NCBI GenBank assembly: GCA_019650355.1
Contig: BOWX01000001.1
Location: 254,234-318,233 of the forward strand
Length of the DNA: 64,000 nucleotides
Origin: Fidelibacterota bacterium
GTDB taxonomy: Bacteria; Fidelibacterota; Marinisomatia; Marinisomatales; Marinisomataceae
Direction of reading: 5' to 3'
Shown: positions 45,478 to 56,769 of the stretch, one piece after another
Position numbering within the stretch: the stretch's first letter is position 1
How the letters are laid out: every line of letters begins with the position of its first letter
Notes under the pieces: generated by a model
Told to the model about the DNA's origin: nothing
Databases searched by the model: none
Seen by the model: only the letters and a program-made list of their open reading frames with translations
Made by a program: the position numbers and the translations under genes

Positions 45478-46765
45478 ATGTCTATTGTCAAAGAAAAAGA
45501 CAAAAAAATCTATGATATAATTCAATCTGAATTAAATAGACAAAATGGATATTTGGAGCTGATTGCATCCGAAAATTTCACTAGTAAAGCTGTTCTTGAA
45601 ACTGCAGGATCTGTTTTAACAAATAAATATGCCGAAGGGATATCCTGGAAAGAGATACTATGGTGGATGTATTCATGTTGATGAGGCTGAAAATTTAGCC
45701 ATCGATAGAGCAAAAAGACTTTTTAAGGCGGAATATGCCAACGTCCAACCTCATTCAGGTTCATCTGGTAATATGGGTGTTTATCTTGCTTATTTACAGC
45801 CTGGAGATTGTATTATGGGTTTAGATTTGAGTCATGGCGGACATTTAACACATGGATCTAAAGTAAGCTTTTCAGGTCAAATTTATAATTCTGTTACTTT
45901 TCAAGTAAAACAAGATACTGGATTGGTAGATTTTGATGACTTGCTAAAAAAAGCTAGAGAATACAAACCTAAAATTATTATTTGTGGTGCAAGCGCTTAT
46001 CCAAGAACAGTTGAATTTGAAAAATTTAGGGAAGTTGCGGACGAAGTCGGAGCATTTTTACACGGGGATATTTGCCATAATTCAGGACTAATAGCTGCTG
46101 AAATGCATCCTTCACCATTTCCGCATTGTCATGTTGTTTCTACCAGTACACACAAATCACTTAGAGGTCCAAGAGGTGGTATAATTTTGCTTGGAAGTGA
46201 TTATGAAAATCCATTTGGAAAAGTTGCACCAAAATCAGGAAGAGTTAAAATGATGTCAGAGCTAATCGATAGCGCTGTAATGCCTGGAATGCAAGGTGGG
46301 CCGCTTATGCATATCATTGCCGCAAAAGCAGTAGCATTTAAAGAGGCGCTTGAACCATCTTTTAAAACTTATATAAGGAGAGTGCTTGATAATGCACAAT
46401 GTTTTGCTGAGGAGTTTAAGTCTAAAGGGTATGAATTAATTTCTGGTGGAACAGACACTCACTTAGTCTTAATTGATCTGCAGAACAAAAATATTTCTGG
46501 AAAAGCTGCAGAAATTGCTCTTGACGAAGCAGGAATTACCGTAAATAAAAATATGATCCCTTTTGATCCCAAAAGTCCATTTGTTACAAGTGGAATTAGA
46601 ATTGGCTCTCCAGCTATGACGACTAGGGGAATGGGTGTAGATGAAGTTAAAATTATTGTTGATTTAATAGATCAAGTCATTTTAAATCATGATAATAAAG
46701 AAAAAATTCAATCAGTTAAAAAGCATGTCAATGAGCTGTGCTCATCTTTTCAAATATATGATTAA
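45478..46765 (+). CDS. glyA: Serine hydroxymethyltransferase (one frameshift at about 45640)
   Basis: [61 protein letters not shown]. Confidence 0.95.
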
Positions 46766-47624
46766 TTTATTAAACAAGTTTTTAGTTCGTAAAACCCCTC
46801 TATTTTTGATTTTTATTATTTTGAATGGTTGTGCTGTAAACAATAAAATGATGCTAGGTTCAGAAGTAGCAGAAATTGCATTACCATTATCCTTTGAATC
46901 TCAAAAAAGGAAAATTCAAAAAAATCCTAATAATCAACTTTTCTATCTTAATGCATCAAAGAGTCGAATAACGTATGCATATGGAATTTTGATGGAAAAA
47001 GGAGATAGATTGATGTATAGCGACTATTATAAATCTAGAGATTATTATGCAAAATCCTTGGATTTATTTGTTATTTCTAGAAATTATTTATTTAATGCTC
47101 TAGAAATTAAATACGAAAACTTCGTACAAAAAATGAGGAATAAAGAAGAAATAACTTTTGAAAAAGAGGATATTGACTATTTATATTGGTTAAGCGGTTC
47201 TCTAGCAGGATCAATTCAAGCTAGTCAAGGAGATCCTCAATATTTAATTGATCTACCTAATATAAAATGGTTGCTAGAAAGTGCCATAACTGTTGATCCT
47301 AATTGGGAAAATGGCACGCTTAGCGCTGCTATGATGAGTGTGTACCTAAACGATCTAAGTGGTGATAAAAATGCTCAAAAAAAAGCTTTATCATATTTTG
47401 ATTTAGCAGAAAAACAGTCAAACGGTTTAAATGCTTCAATTTATGTTACTTTAGCAGAAAATTATGCTGTGTCGAAACAAAATAAAAAATTATTCATTGA
47501 ATTACTGGATAAGGCAATAAAAATTGATGTTAATAAGGATAAAAGTTTAAAGCAGTCAAATAAATTGTCTCAGTCCCGCGCCAAATGGTTAAAATCAAGA
47601 GTAGATGATTTATTTTATATGTAA
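46758..47624 (+). CDS. TRAP transporter TatT-component-like lipoprotein
   Basis: ILNGCAVNNKMMLGSEVAEIALPLSFESQKRKI; helical TPR-like; upstream of the TRAP SBP. Confidence 0.65.
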   Translation: MINLLNKFLVRKTPLFLIFIILNGCAVNNKMMLGSEVAEIALPLSFESQKRKIQKNPNNQLFYLNASKSRITYAYGILMEKGDRLMYSDYYKSRDYYAKSLDLFVISRNYLFNALEIKYENFVQKMRNKEEITFEKEDIDYLYWLSGSLAGSIQASQGDPQYLIDLPNIKWLLESAITVDPNWENGTLSAAMMSVYLNDLSGDKNAQKKALSYFDLAEKQSNGLNASIYVTLAENYAVSKQNKKLFIELLDKAIKIDVNKDKSLKQSNKLSQSRAKWLKSRVDDLFYM

Positions 47625-47632
47625 ATTATTTT

Positions 47633-48609
47633 ATGAAAATTTTCAGAAACATATTAACCCTCCTATTTTTATCAAATATTATTTTTGCAAGACCCATAGT
47701 AATTAAGCTTGCGACTGTGGCCCCAGAAGGTACTGAATACTACAATCTCTTGTTTGAAATGGGTCAGAGGTGGCAGCAAGAAACTGCAGGCCAAGTACAG
47801 TTAAGAATTTACCCAAATGGTGTTGTTGGTGGCGAAAGAGACACCATCAGAAAAATGAGAGTAGGACAGATTCAAGCTTCGGCTATGTCATCATAGGGCT
47901 TGCTGAATTGACAGATCAAATTCAAGCTTTCACGCTTCCAATGGGTTTTCAAAATTATAATGAAATTGATAAAGTAAAGTCTGCGATGTTTCGATGATAT
48001 ATCAAAAGGATTATCTCAAAGTGGATTCAAATTACTTTTTCTAGTTGATATTGGTTGGGTATATTGGTTTTCTGCAGAAAAAATATCAGTACCTAAAGAC
48101 TTAATGGATGCAAAAATTTATACTACAGCGAGGTGATTATATACAGTCGAACTTTTTAAAAAATTTGGATTTAATGCTGTACCAGTATCAGAAACTGATA
48201 TTCTAACATCTTTACAAACTGGAATGATAAATAGTATGCAGACGTACCAATTTTATCTCTTAGTTCAGGTTGGTCTGCTTTAATGCCTAATATGCTTGAT
48301 TTAAAATGGGAGCATTTGTTTGGAGCAGTGATTATCGATGAAAGAGTTTGGAGAAAAATAAGTCCAGAGCACCAAAAAATAATGATGGATATAGCAAATG
48401 ATATTGGACAAAAGTATCAAAAAAGTGGAAGAGAAATGGAGAAAAAAGCTATTGAAGTTATGCAAGACTACGGTTTGAAGATAAAAAAACCTTCAGATGA
48501 AGAAATTGCTGTTTGGAATGATTTCAAAGATGAAATTACTCCTGATGTCGTAGAAACATTCTTGTCGACTGACATATATGAAAAAGTGATTTCTGCTATA
48601 AATGAATAA
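47633..48609 (+). CDS. TRAP transporter substrate-binding protein, DctP family (frameshifts)
   Basis: IKLATVAPEGTEYYNLLFEMGQRWQQETAGQVQLRIYPNGVVGGERDTIRKMRVGQIQA. Confidence 0.85.
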
Positions 48610-50398
48610 TTATTTAAATAGAGCAATAGATTGGCTTTGTTTATTTTTATTTTTGATTCTTATATCTTTTCCAATATTTCAGATTCTTGGAAGATATATC
48701 AGTTTTTTTTCAATTCCAGCGTCGCAAGAAATTGTTCAGCACATGACATTATGGATTGGTTTTATTGGTGCAGTAATTGCAGCAAGATCTAATAAATTAT
48801 TATCTGTCGTAAGAGAACCTGTTTTTGATTCTTCTACAAAAGTGAATTGGCCTAAATTTTTTGTTCATGTTTTTTCGCTATCTATTGTATTTGTTTTATC
48901 AATATCATACTTAAAAATGATACAGATTGGTTTTCAGTATCCAGATTATATAGCACCATATATTCCAACATGGTTTGCTCAGGCAATAATTCCAGTAGGA
49001 CTAATTTTAATCTGGTATCAAATGATAATGACTTGTAGTACAGATTTAAAATATAGAGTTTTGTTAACAGTAATTTCAATTATACCAACTATAATTCTTT
49101 ATTTCTGGCAGTTTCCACTAGCAAATCCTTTACTACTATGGACCAAAGTGTTATTTGCGATTTCATTAGTAGCTTTTGGACTTCCAATTTTTATTCTATT
49201 AGCTTCATTATCAATTTTCTTTTTTTTGTCAGAGCCTTCAGAATGGGCAACAAACTATGATTTAATTTCTACTATAAGTGATAGCGCATATAGAATAGTT
49301 GTTTCTCCAACATTAGCAGCAATACCAATATTTACTCTTGCTGGATATATTTTAGCTGAGAGTAATATTTCAGAAAGATTAATTAGATTTTTTAAGGCTA
49401 GTCTAGGATGGCTTCCAGGATCAACTGTTCTTATAGTTGTGCTTTTGTGCGCTTTTTTCACTGCTTTGACAGGGGGTTCAGGAGTTACAATTCTTGCTTT
49501 AGGAGCAATACTTTATCCAATTTTAATTCATGATGGGTATTCAAAACAATTTTCATTAGGAATAATCACTACTGCAGGATCATTAGGATTGCTTTTTCCT
49601 CCAAGTCTTCCAGCAATAATTTATTCAGTTACTGCTGGAATAAATCCATTAGAATTATTTAAACAAGCATTAATTCCAGCAATTTTTTTAATGAGCATAA
49701 TGTTTTTTTATGGTCTTTATAAAAGACCAAAAAGTAAAACGGTTGAAATATTTGTATTTAAAGATGCTTTTGAAACTGCAAAAATAGCTAAATGGGAAAT
49801 TGCAATACCTTTGCTTATAATATTAAGCCTTTTTTCAGGTTTTGCTACTCTTGAAGAAAGCGCTGCACTATTAGTTTTATATGTGTTAACGGTTGAATTA
49901 TATATTTTTAAAGACATATCATTCAAAAATTTACCTAAAATTATAATTGATTGTTCTACTCTAGTAGGTGGAGTATTGATTATTCTTGGCTTTGCTATGG
50001 GATTTACTGGCTATTTAGTGGATGCACAAATTCCTTTAAAAATACTCAATTTTGTCCAAAGTACAATTTCTTCAAAAATAATATTTCTTTTAGCTCTTAA
50101 TATTTTACTTTTAATTGTTGGCTGTTTAATGGACGTTTTTTCAGCTATAATTGTAGTCGTTCCACTAATTGCTCCTCTAGCGACATATTTTGGAATTGAT
50201 CCATTTCATTTAGCTATAATATTTATTGCTAATCTTGAACTAGGCTATATTACTCCTCCAGTCGGAATGAATTTATATTTATCATCCTATAGATTTAATA
50301 AGGATATGCCAACTATTTATAATGCAACTTTACCTTTCTTTTTTATAAGATTAATTGGTGTAATATTAATAACATATATTCCTTTGTTCTTTTACTGA
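48602..50398 (+). CDS. Fused TRAP transporter small and large permease (DctQM)
   Basis: 598 aa; DctQ-like N-terminus, DctM C-terminus (FFTALTGGSGVTILALGAILYPILI, LELGYITPPVGMNLYL). Confidence 0.88.
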   Translation: MNNYLNRAIDWLCLFLFLILISFPIFQILGRYISFFSIPASQEIVQHMTLWIGFIGAVIAARSNKLLSVVREPVFDSSTKVNWPKFFVHVFSLSIVFVLSISYLKMIQIGFQYPDYIAPYIPTWFAQAIIPVGLILIWYQMIMTCSTDLKYRVLLTVISIIPTIILYFWQFPLANPLLLWTKVLFAISLVAFGLPIFILLASLSIFFFLSEPSEWATNYDLISTISDSAYRIVVSPTLAAIPIFTLAGYILAESNISERLIRFFKASLGWLPGSTVLIVVLLCAFFTALTGGSGVTILALGAILYPILIHDGYSKQFSLGIITTAGSLGLLFPPSLPAIIYSVTAGINPLELFKQALIPAIFLMSIMFFYGLYKRPKSKTVEIFVFKDAFETAKIAKWEIAIPLLIILSLFSGFATLEESAALLVLYVLTVELYIFKDISFKNLPKIIIDCSTLVGGVLIILGFAMGFTGYLVDAQIPLKILNFVQSTISSKIIFLLALNILLLIVGCLMDVFSAIIVVVPLIAPLATYFGIDPFHLAIIFIANLELGYITPPVGMNLYLSSYRFNKDMPTIYNATLPFFFIRLIGVILITYIPLFFY

Positions 50399-50421
50399 TT
50401 TATATTTATCTTTATTGTATT

Positions 50422-51358
50422 ATGAGAACAAAACACATTATTTTATCACTGATTTTATTTTCCCAGCTTGCTTTAGCTCAAGGCCAAGCAGGCTCATTAT
50501 TTTTAACAATTAATCCAGGTGCCAGATCAAATGCTATGGGAGAGGCTCAGATTGGTGTTGCAAACGACGCATATGCAACATACTACAATCCTGCAGGATT
50601 GACCAATTTGTCTTCAAAAGAATTTTCTTTTATGCATACCAGTTATTTGCCAAACTTGGCTGATGATATGGCTTATGATTTTCTTACCTTTGCAATGCCA
50701 TTTAGAGAAGGTGAATCTATAGGTGGACATTTTACATATTTAAATCTTGGTGATCAAATTAGCACAGATGCAAACGGTAATGAACTCGGTTCATTTTCTA
50801 GTTACATGTATGCACTAAATCTTTCTTATGCAAAGCAAATTGATGATACTTCATCTTGGGGAGTTAATGGAAAATATTTTTATCAAGAATTAGCTGTTAT
50901 AAATAGTTTTGATGCTTCAAGTGGAAGTTTTGCAGTTGATGTTGGTTACTTTAAACATAATGCCATGGATAATCCTAATCTTAAACTTGGTGCAGTATTA
51001 ACTAATGTTGGACCTGGTGTAAGCTTTGATGATGGAGAAGAAGATCCGCTCCCAACCCGTCTAGGTTTAGGATTATCTTTGTTAACCCTAGAAGGTCAAG
51101 CTACTGTTGCATTTGATTTAAATTATGAGCTTAATGACCAAACTGTTGTAACAAACCTAGGAGCTGAATACTATCTTGTTGAAGATTTTGCCTTGAGAGC
51201 TGGATTTCTTAGTGATCCATCTGGCGATATTAAATTACACTACATTAGGTCTAGGTGCAGACTTAGGCACTATTGCATTTGATGTAAGTTATGTAATAGG
51301 CGGTGAACTTGATCCTCATTCAAATATGGTCAGGTTCTCTTTAAGTGGATCTTTCTAA
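50422..51358 (+). CDS. PorV/PorQ-family outer membrane protein (one frameshift)
   Basis: NPGARSNAMGEAQIGVANDAYATYYNPAGL. Confidence 0.8.
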
Positions 51359-51392
51359 TGTTAAATTCAAAGATAAACGTTAGGGAATCTTC

Positions 51393-52142
51393 ATGATATT
51401 TAGATCAATTCCAGTATTATTTACCTTCTTTATTTTTGGATGTGGAATGTCTAACCCATTTGATGATAATATTGCATACAAAACTAGATTTGACGATGGC
51501 TTAGCTTTTTTCGAAGAAGAAAATTACGTCAAAGCTTCACAACAATTTAATATTATAGTCGATAGAGCATCACATACAGACTTAGGAGATGATGCATTAT
51601 TTTTCTTGGCTGAATCATATTTTTTAAACAAGGACTATGATCTAGCTCTTGTTGAATTTGAAAAGCTTGTATCAAGAATGGGTTTTAGCCCTTATATAGA
51701 AAAGTCAAGATGGAGAATATGTGAAACTCTTATGTTGTTATCCCCAAATTTTTATCACGATCAAGAATCGAGTAAAAAGGCTATTTCTCAGATCCAAGAG
51801 TTTCTTGATGACTTTCCTAATTCTGAATATTCTAAAGATGCAGATAAGCTTATCAATGAATTGCGAACACGTTTAGCCGAAAAAAATATGGAAACTGGAA
51901 AGTTGTATGTTAAGCTTAAAGCTTATGACTCCGCAATAGTTTCTTATAAAATTGTTGTAAATGAATTTTATGATACTAAGTTTTTTAATGATGCTAATAT
52001 GGAAATTATTAGATGTTTAGCACTTCAAAAGAAAAGTGATGAGGCAAAGCAGTTTTTGACTGATCTTGAAATGAATGAAAAATCAGTTGTTACAGATTCA
52101 TTTAAAGAACAAGCTTTGAGCGTTATTAAAGATAACTCTTAA
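51393..52142 (+). CDS. Outer membrane assembly lipoprotein BamD/YfiO-like
   Basis: Lipobox FIFGCGMS; TPR ALVEFEKLVSRMG, AISQIQEFLDDFPNSEYSKDADKLINELRTRLAEKNMETGKLY. Confidence 0.85.
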   Translation: MIFRSIPVLFTFFIFGCGMSNPFDDNIAYKTRFDDGLAFFEEENYVKASQQFNIIVDRASHTDLGDDALFFLAESYFLNKDYDLALVEFEKLVSRMGFSPYIEKSRWRICETLMLLSPNFYHDQESSKKAISQIQEFLDDFPNSEYSKDADKLINELRTRLAEKNMETGKLYVKLKAYDSAIVSYKIVVNEFYDTKFFNDANMEIIRCLALQKKSDEAKQFLTDLEMNEKSVVTDSFKEQALSVIKDNS

Positions 52143-52155
52143 AAAAGGGTATAAT

Positions 52156-52737
52156 ATGAAAACATGTATCTTTGGCGGAACTTTTGACCCTCCTCATATT
52201 GGTCACTTGCTTATTGCTCAAACAATCATTGAATCTGAAAACTTTGATAGATTAATTTTTTTACCAGCATATTTATCTCCAGTAAAGCAAGGCAGAGAAA
52301 TGTCTGCACCAGAAAAAAGGCTAAAAATGCTTGATATGGCTTTGCTAAATAATGATAATTTCGAAATATCTGACTTTGAAATTAAAAAAGGAGATATTAG
52401 TTATACTATAGATTCAATTAAGTATTTTAGAGATGAACTAAATATTGAAAAAAAAGACCTTTACTTCCTTATGGGAAGTGATACTTTAATGGATTTTCAT
52501 AACTGGAAAAATCCAAAAGAAATTTTAGATTTATGTAATATTATTGTTGCTACAAGACCAGGATTTACTCCAAGCAATATTCCTCAGTGGGTTTTAGATA
52601 GAGTGCACTTTGCTAATATCCCTCAATTTGAAATTTCTTCAACAAATATTAGAGCTAGATGGAGAGCTGATAAAACTATTAGATATATGGTAACAAAAGA
52701 AGTTTGGGATTTTATAAATGAAAATGGACTATACTAA
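52156..52737 (+). CDS. nadD: Nicotinate-nucleotide adenylyltransferase
   Basis: GGTFDPPHIGHLLIAQ; ISSTNIRAR. Confidence 0.93.
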   Translation: MKTCIFGGTFDPPHIGHLLIAQTIIESENFDRLIFLPAYLSPVKQGREMSAPEKRLKMLDMALLNNDNFEISDFEIKKGDISYTIDSIKYFRDELNIEKKDLYFLMGSDTLMDFHNWKNPKEILDLCNIIVATRPGFTPSNIPQWVLDRVHFANIPQFEISSTNIRARWRADKTIRYMVTKEVWDFINENGLY

Positions 52738-53666
52738 TGTTATCTAGTTTATTTTTTTTAATCTTGGGATCTTTAGGTTTATATTTTGGCTCTGAATTTT
52801 TAATTGATGGCGCTAAAAGTTTAGCTAAAAAATTAAAAGTTTCTGACCTTGTTATTGGTTTAACCATAGTTTCTATAGGAACTTCCTTTCCTGAGCTTGT
52901 AGTAGGCCTAATTAGTGCGTTTCAAGGCTATACTGATTTTGTTATAGGTAATGTATTAGGCTCAAATATTGCAAATATTGGCCTTGCTATTGGTTTGCCA
53001 GCATTATTTTTTAAAATAGATTTTGATTTAAAAAACTCAATTGCACCATTTATTTATAATCTTTTAGCATGTTTGATGTTATATATTTTTCTTCAGGACA
53101 ACTTAATTAATTCTAAAGAGGCTCAGGGCCTTCTCTTAGTATTTTTTGTTTATATCATAGCTAGTTTTTTAAGACCTAATATTACATCATGTAATGGAGA
53201 GCTTGAAAATGAAAATGTCTGTCCAGCATATCAATCAATTCTGAGAATAATTGCTGGATCAACTATACTTTATTATGGGTCAGTATTATTTGTAGATAAT
53301 GGGGCAATTCCTTTAGTCGAACAATTTGGTTTTTCTGAAAAGGCAGTTGGAATGACAGTTGTTGCAATAGGAACATCCTTACCTGAGTTATTTGTTACAT
53401 TAATGGCGCTTTCAAAAAGAGAGGTTGGTATATCATTAGGAAATATTATCGGATCAAATATTTTTAATATTTTATTTGTTTTATCAACCATTGCTTTGGT
53501 GACTCCAATTGAAACTACTAATGTAAATTTTGAATTATTTTTAGGCGTAGGATTTTTACTTTCTTTAATGTTTTTTATTTATCTCCACAAGGGATTAAAT
53601 AAAATAACAGCTTCAGTATTATTTATTGGATACATAACGTTTTTATATTTGCAGTTTTATGGTTGA
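52737..53666 (+). CDS. Calcium/sodium antiporter (CaCA family, YrbG-like)
   Basis: GLTIVSIGTSFPELVVGLISA and duplicated GMTVVAIGTSLPELFVTL; VIGNVLGSNIANIG. Confidence 0.93.
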   Translation: MLSSLFFLILGSLGLYFGSEFLIDGAKSLAKKLKVSDLVIGLTIVSIGTSFPELVVGLISAFQGYTDFVIGNVLGSNIANIGLAIGLPALFFKIDFDLKNSIAPFIYNLLACLMLYIFLQDNLINSKEAQGLLLVFFVYIIASFLRPNITSCNGELENENVCPAYQSILRIIAGSTILYYGSVLFVDNGAIPLVEQFGFSEKAVGMTVVAIGTSLPELFVTLMALSKREVGISLGNIIGSNIFNILFVLSTIALVTPIETTNVNFELFLGVGFLLSLMFFIYLHKGLNKITASVLFIGYITFLYLQFYG

Positions 53667-54312
53667 GTTTAAAAATATTTCTTTTAGCTATTCAAAAGAT
53701 TCTGGCGTTTACGATATAGATTTAAAAGTAGATGATAGCGAATTTTGTTTTCTAGTTGGTCCAACCGGCTCTGGTAAATCTAGTCTTTTAAAAATGATTT
53801 ATTTTGATATTCTTCCTTCTGAGGGTGAAATAGATGTTTTAGGCTATAATTCTCAAAAAACAAAAAAAAATAGCATTCATAAGCTTAGAAAAAAAATTGG
53901 TGTAATTTTTCAAGACTATAAGCTCTTAAAACAGAGAACAGTTTATGAGAACATTGCATTGCCGCTTCATATCAATGGAGTTGGTAGAAAAAAAATCAAA
54001 TATAATGTCGAAGAGGCTTTGGAATTGACTGATTTATTAGATTATCAAGATAAGTATCCTGATCAGCTTTCTGGCGGGGAACAGCAAAGAGTATGTATTG
54101 CTAGAGCAATTGTTAAAAATCCTGAACTAATTTTGGCAGATGAACCTACAGGTAATCTTGACCCAGCTGCAGCTCACAAGATTTTAAAAATTTTAGAGCA
54201 AATAAATAAAGAAGGAACTACTATTATAATGGCAACTCATAATTATAAACTTATATCAGATAGAGATTATAGAATAATTGAGCTTAAGGCAGGGAGTTTG
54301 GTAAGTTCATGA
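53659..54312 (+). CDS. ftsE: Cell division ATP-binding protein FtsE
   Basis: [28 protein letters not shown], followed by ftsX. Confidence 0.92.
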   Translation: MVEFKNISFSYSKDSGVYDIDLKVDDSEFCFLVGPTGSGKSSLLKMIYFDILPSEGEIDVLGYNSQKTKKNSIHKLRKKIGVIFQDYKLLKQRTVYENIALPLHINGVGRKKIKYNVEEALELTDLLDYQDKYPDQLSGGEQQRVCIARAIVKNPELILADEPTGNLDPAAAHKILKILEQINKEGTTIIMATHNYKLISDRDYRIIELKAGSLVSS

Positions 54313-55169
54313 TTGATCAATTCGCTTTTTTAATTGCTGAAGGATTTAAAAGTTTTTATCGAAATAAGCTTGCTAGCTTTTTATGTGTGATTACAATCTT
54401 TATTAATTTTTCAATATTAGGTTCTCTTTTTGTAGTTGGTTATAATACAAACTCCCTAGTTGATTTTTTTAGATCAAAATATTCTTTTGAAATTTTCCTT
54501 CAAAATGATGTTGATCAAGATGTCTATACTGACTTTATAGATGAATTATCTAAAAATAACATAATTGCAAGCACAGAACTTATTGATAAAGAAAAATCTG
54601 CAGCTATTTTTAAAGAAGAATTTGGAGAAGACGTTGTTGATATGTTGGGCTACAACCCTTTACCTTTATCAATCAAGGTTTTTATAAATGAGGAAAGCTT
54701 TGAATTTGATCAAGTTGATTTATTGATTGAGTCAATCAATACATATGATTTTGTTGACGAAATTGAGTACAGAGGAAGATATATTGATGACATAGAAGAT
54801 CGGATTAACCTAGCTATTTTCTTGTTTTTAGTATTTGTAATAGCAATCATATTTCTATCATATCAAATCATTTCAAATACTGTTAATCTTTCAATGACAA
54901 ATAGGAGAGATTTTATTGATATTTTAAAGTACAATGGAGCTTCCGGAATATTCATTAAAATTCCTTTTTATATTGAATCAATTTTATACTCTGTTTTTGG
55001 TAGTGTTTTTTCATTTTTATTTGTTAAATACTTTTTTATTTCGTTTAACACATATTTTGGAGTAAACGTGAAATTGGATGATTATTTATGGTTGTGGATT
55101 ATTGGATTTTCAATATTTATTGGATTATATTCGTCCAATCAATCAATGAAGAGAAACATGAATGAATAA
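54309..55169 (+). CDS. ftsX: Cell division protein FtsX
   Basis: 4-TM permease; EYRGRYIDDIEDRINLAIFLFLVFVIAIIFLSYQIISNTVNLSMTNRRDFIDILKYNGA. Confidence 0.9.
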   Translation: MIDQFAFLIAEGFKSFYRNKLASFLCVITIFINFSILGSLFVVGYNTNSLVDFFRSKYSFEIFLQNDVDQDVYTDFIDELSKNNIIASTELIDKEKSAAIFKEEFGEDVVDMLGYNPLPLSIKVFINEESFEFDQVDLLIESINTYDFVDEIEYRGRYIDDIEDRINLAIFLFLVFVIAIIFLSYQIISNTVNLSMTNRRDFIDILKYNGASGIFIKIPFYIESILYSVFGSVFSFLFVKYFFISFNTYFGVNVKLDDYLWLWIIGFSIFIGLYSSNQSMKRNMNE

Positions 55170-55659
55170 AAAGAATAAAAATGGTGTTGATTCACCAAAA
55201 AAAACTAGTTCAACAAAAAAGCCTACAAAAAAGGATTTAGAGCTAATTATATCTTCCTTAGAGGACAAACAGCTTCGTCTTAAGGCTGAGTTTGACAATT
55301 TTCGTAAAAGAAAAGAGTCTGAAATATCATCATTGTTAAGATATGAAGGTAAAAGTTTTATTTTAGATTTTCTTAATGTGCTAGATAATCTTTCCAGAGG
55401 CATCGATTCTTACAAACAAGAAGAAGTAAAAAAAGCTCTATTAATGGTAAAAGAAGATTTTAATAAAAAACTAGAATCTAAAGGTGTTAAACCATTTGGT
55501 AAGGTTGGAGATAATTTTGATCCAGAATTACATGAGGCTTTAACAACAACAAATGATTCAAAAATTGATGATGATATCATAGTTGAAATATATGAATCAG
55601 GATACAAGTATAAAGATTTAATCATTAGACATGCTAAAGTGGTGGTAAATAAAAAATGA
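55162..55659 (+). CDS. grpE: Nucleotide exchange factor GrpE
   Basis: LKAEFDNFRKRKESE; FNPELHEAL-type motif; GYKYKDLIIRHAKVVVNK. Confidence 0.94.
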   Translation: MNKKNKNGVDSPKKTSSTKKPTKKDLELIISSLEDKQLRLKAEFDNFRKRKESEISSLLRYEGKSFILDFLNVLDNLSRGIDSYKQEEVKKALLMVKEDFNKKLESKGVKPFGKVGDNFDPELHEALTTTNDSKIDDDIIVEIYESGYKYKDLIIRHAKVVVNKK

Positions 55660-56735
55660 GCAATTTCTATGATATTTTAGGCGTTTCCAAATCTGCAAAT
55701 GCAAATGAGATAAAAAGAGCTTACAGAAAGATTGCTATGAAGTATCACCCAGATAGAAATCCAGATAACAAAGAAGCTGAAAAAAAGTTTAAAGAAGCTG
55801 CAGAAGCTTATTCAGTATTAAGTGACGAAGGAAAAAGAAGACAGTATGACCAATTTGGCCATTCTGCATTTAATGGAATGGGTGGTCAATCTGGATTTAA
55901 TTCAATGAATATGGATGATATTTTCAGTCAATTTGGTGATATTTTTGGCGGCAATAATCCTTTTGAATCATTTTTTGGTGGGGGCAGAACTTCATCCAGG
56001 CCTAGAGCAGGAGCTGATTTAAAGGTAAAAATTATAGTTTCTTATAAAGATATTGTTAATGGTGGAGAGAAAAAACTTAAAATTAAAAGATTAAAGCGCG
56101 CTGAAGGACTAACTTTGACTACATGTCCCATGTGTGGTGGTAGTGGTCAAGTAACAAAAGTCACGAATTCATTTCTTGGTCAAATGAGATCAACAAGTAT
56201 TTGTCCTCAATGTAAGGGATATGGTAAGGTGGTAGATAACATTCCCTCTGGAGCTAACAAGGATGGCATGAAACCTGTTGAAGAAACTATCAAAATTAAA
56301 ATTCCCACAGGAGTTGAAGATGGAAATTATATGACCTTAGATGGGCAGGGAAATGAAGACATTAATGGTCAAGCTGGAGATTTATATGTTTTTTTTGAAG
56401 AGGAAAATCACGAATTCTTTTCGAGATATGGAAATGATGTTTTATTGCAAGTTGTTTTAGGATATTCACAAGCTGTATTTGGTGATAAAATTGATATACC
56501 AACAATAAATGGAACTGCTAAGCTTAAAATACCAACTGGTATTCAGCCAGGACAAATTTTAAGAGTTAAGGGCAAAGGTTTTCCATTAATAGGAAAGTCT
56601 AGAAGAGGTGATCAGTTGGTGAAAATTCAGATTGAAGTTCCTTCAAAATTAGGTAGTGATGAAAAAAAATCAATTGAAGATCTTTTGAAGATTCAAAGGA
56701 ATAAAAAAATTAAATTTCAAAGATTTGAGGATTAA
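55656..56735 (+). CDS. dnaJ: Chaperone protein DnaJ
   Basis: J domain MKYHPDRNPDNKEAEKKFKEAAEAYSVLSD; CPMCGGSGQV, CPQCKGYGKV. Confidence 0.95.
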   Translation: MSNFYDILGVSKSANANEIKRAYRKIAMKYHPDRNPDNKEAEKKFKEAAEAYSVLSDEGKRRQYDQFGHSAFNGMGGQSGFNSMNMDDIFSQFGDIFGGNNPFESFFGGGRTSSRPRAGADLKVKIIVSYKDIVNGGEKKLKIKRLKRAEGLTLTTCPMCGGSGQVTKVTNSFLGQMRSTSICPQCKGYGKVVDNIPSGANKDGMKPVEETIKIKIPTGVEDGNYMTLDGQGNEDINGQAGDLYVFFEEENHEFFSRYGNDVLLQVVLGYSQAVFGDKIDIPTINGTAKLKIPTGIQPGQILRVKGKGFPLIGKSRRGDQLVKIQIEVPSKLGSDEKKSIEDLLKIQRNKKIKFQRFED

Positions 56736-56769
56736 TATATTGCTATGTTTGTGAATTATTGTAAATTCG

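Noticed and set aside
45600-45720. Possible programmed frameshift in glyA (and in icd near 60500, trxB near 31205)
   Set aside because: Housekeeping genes with no slippery site plus structure that I could identify. The same kind of break occurs all over the window, so consensus indels are the simpler explanation.
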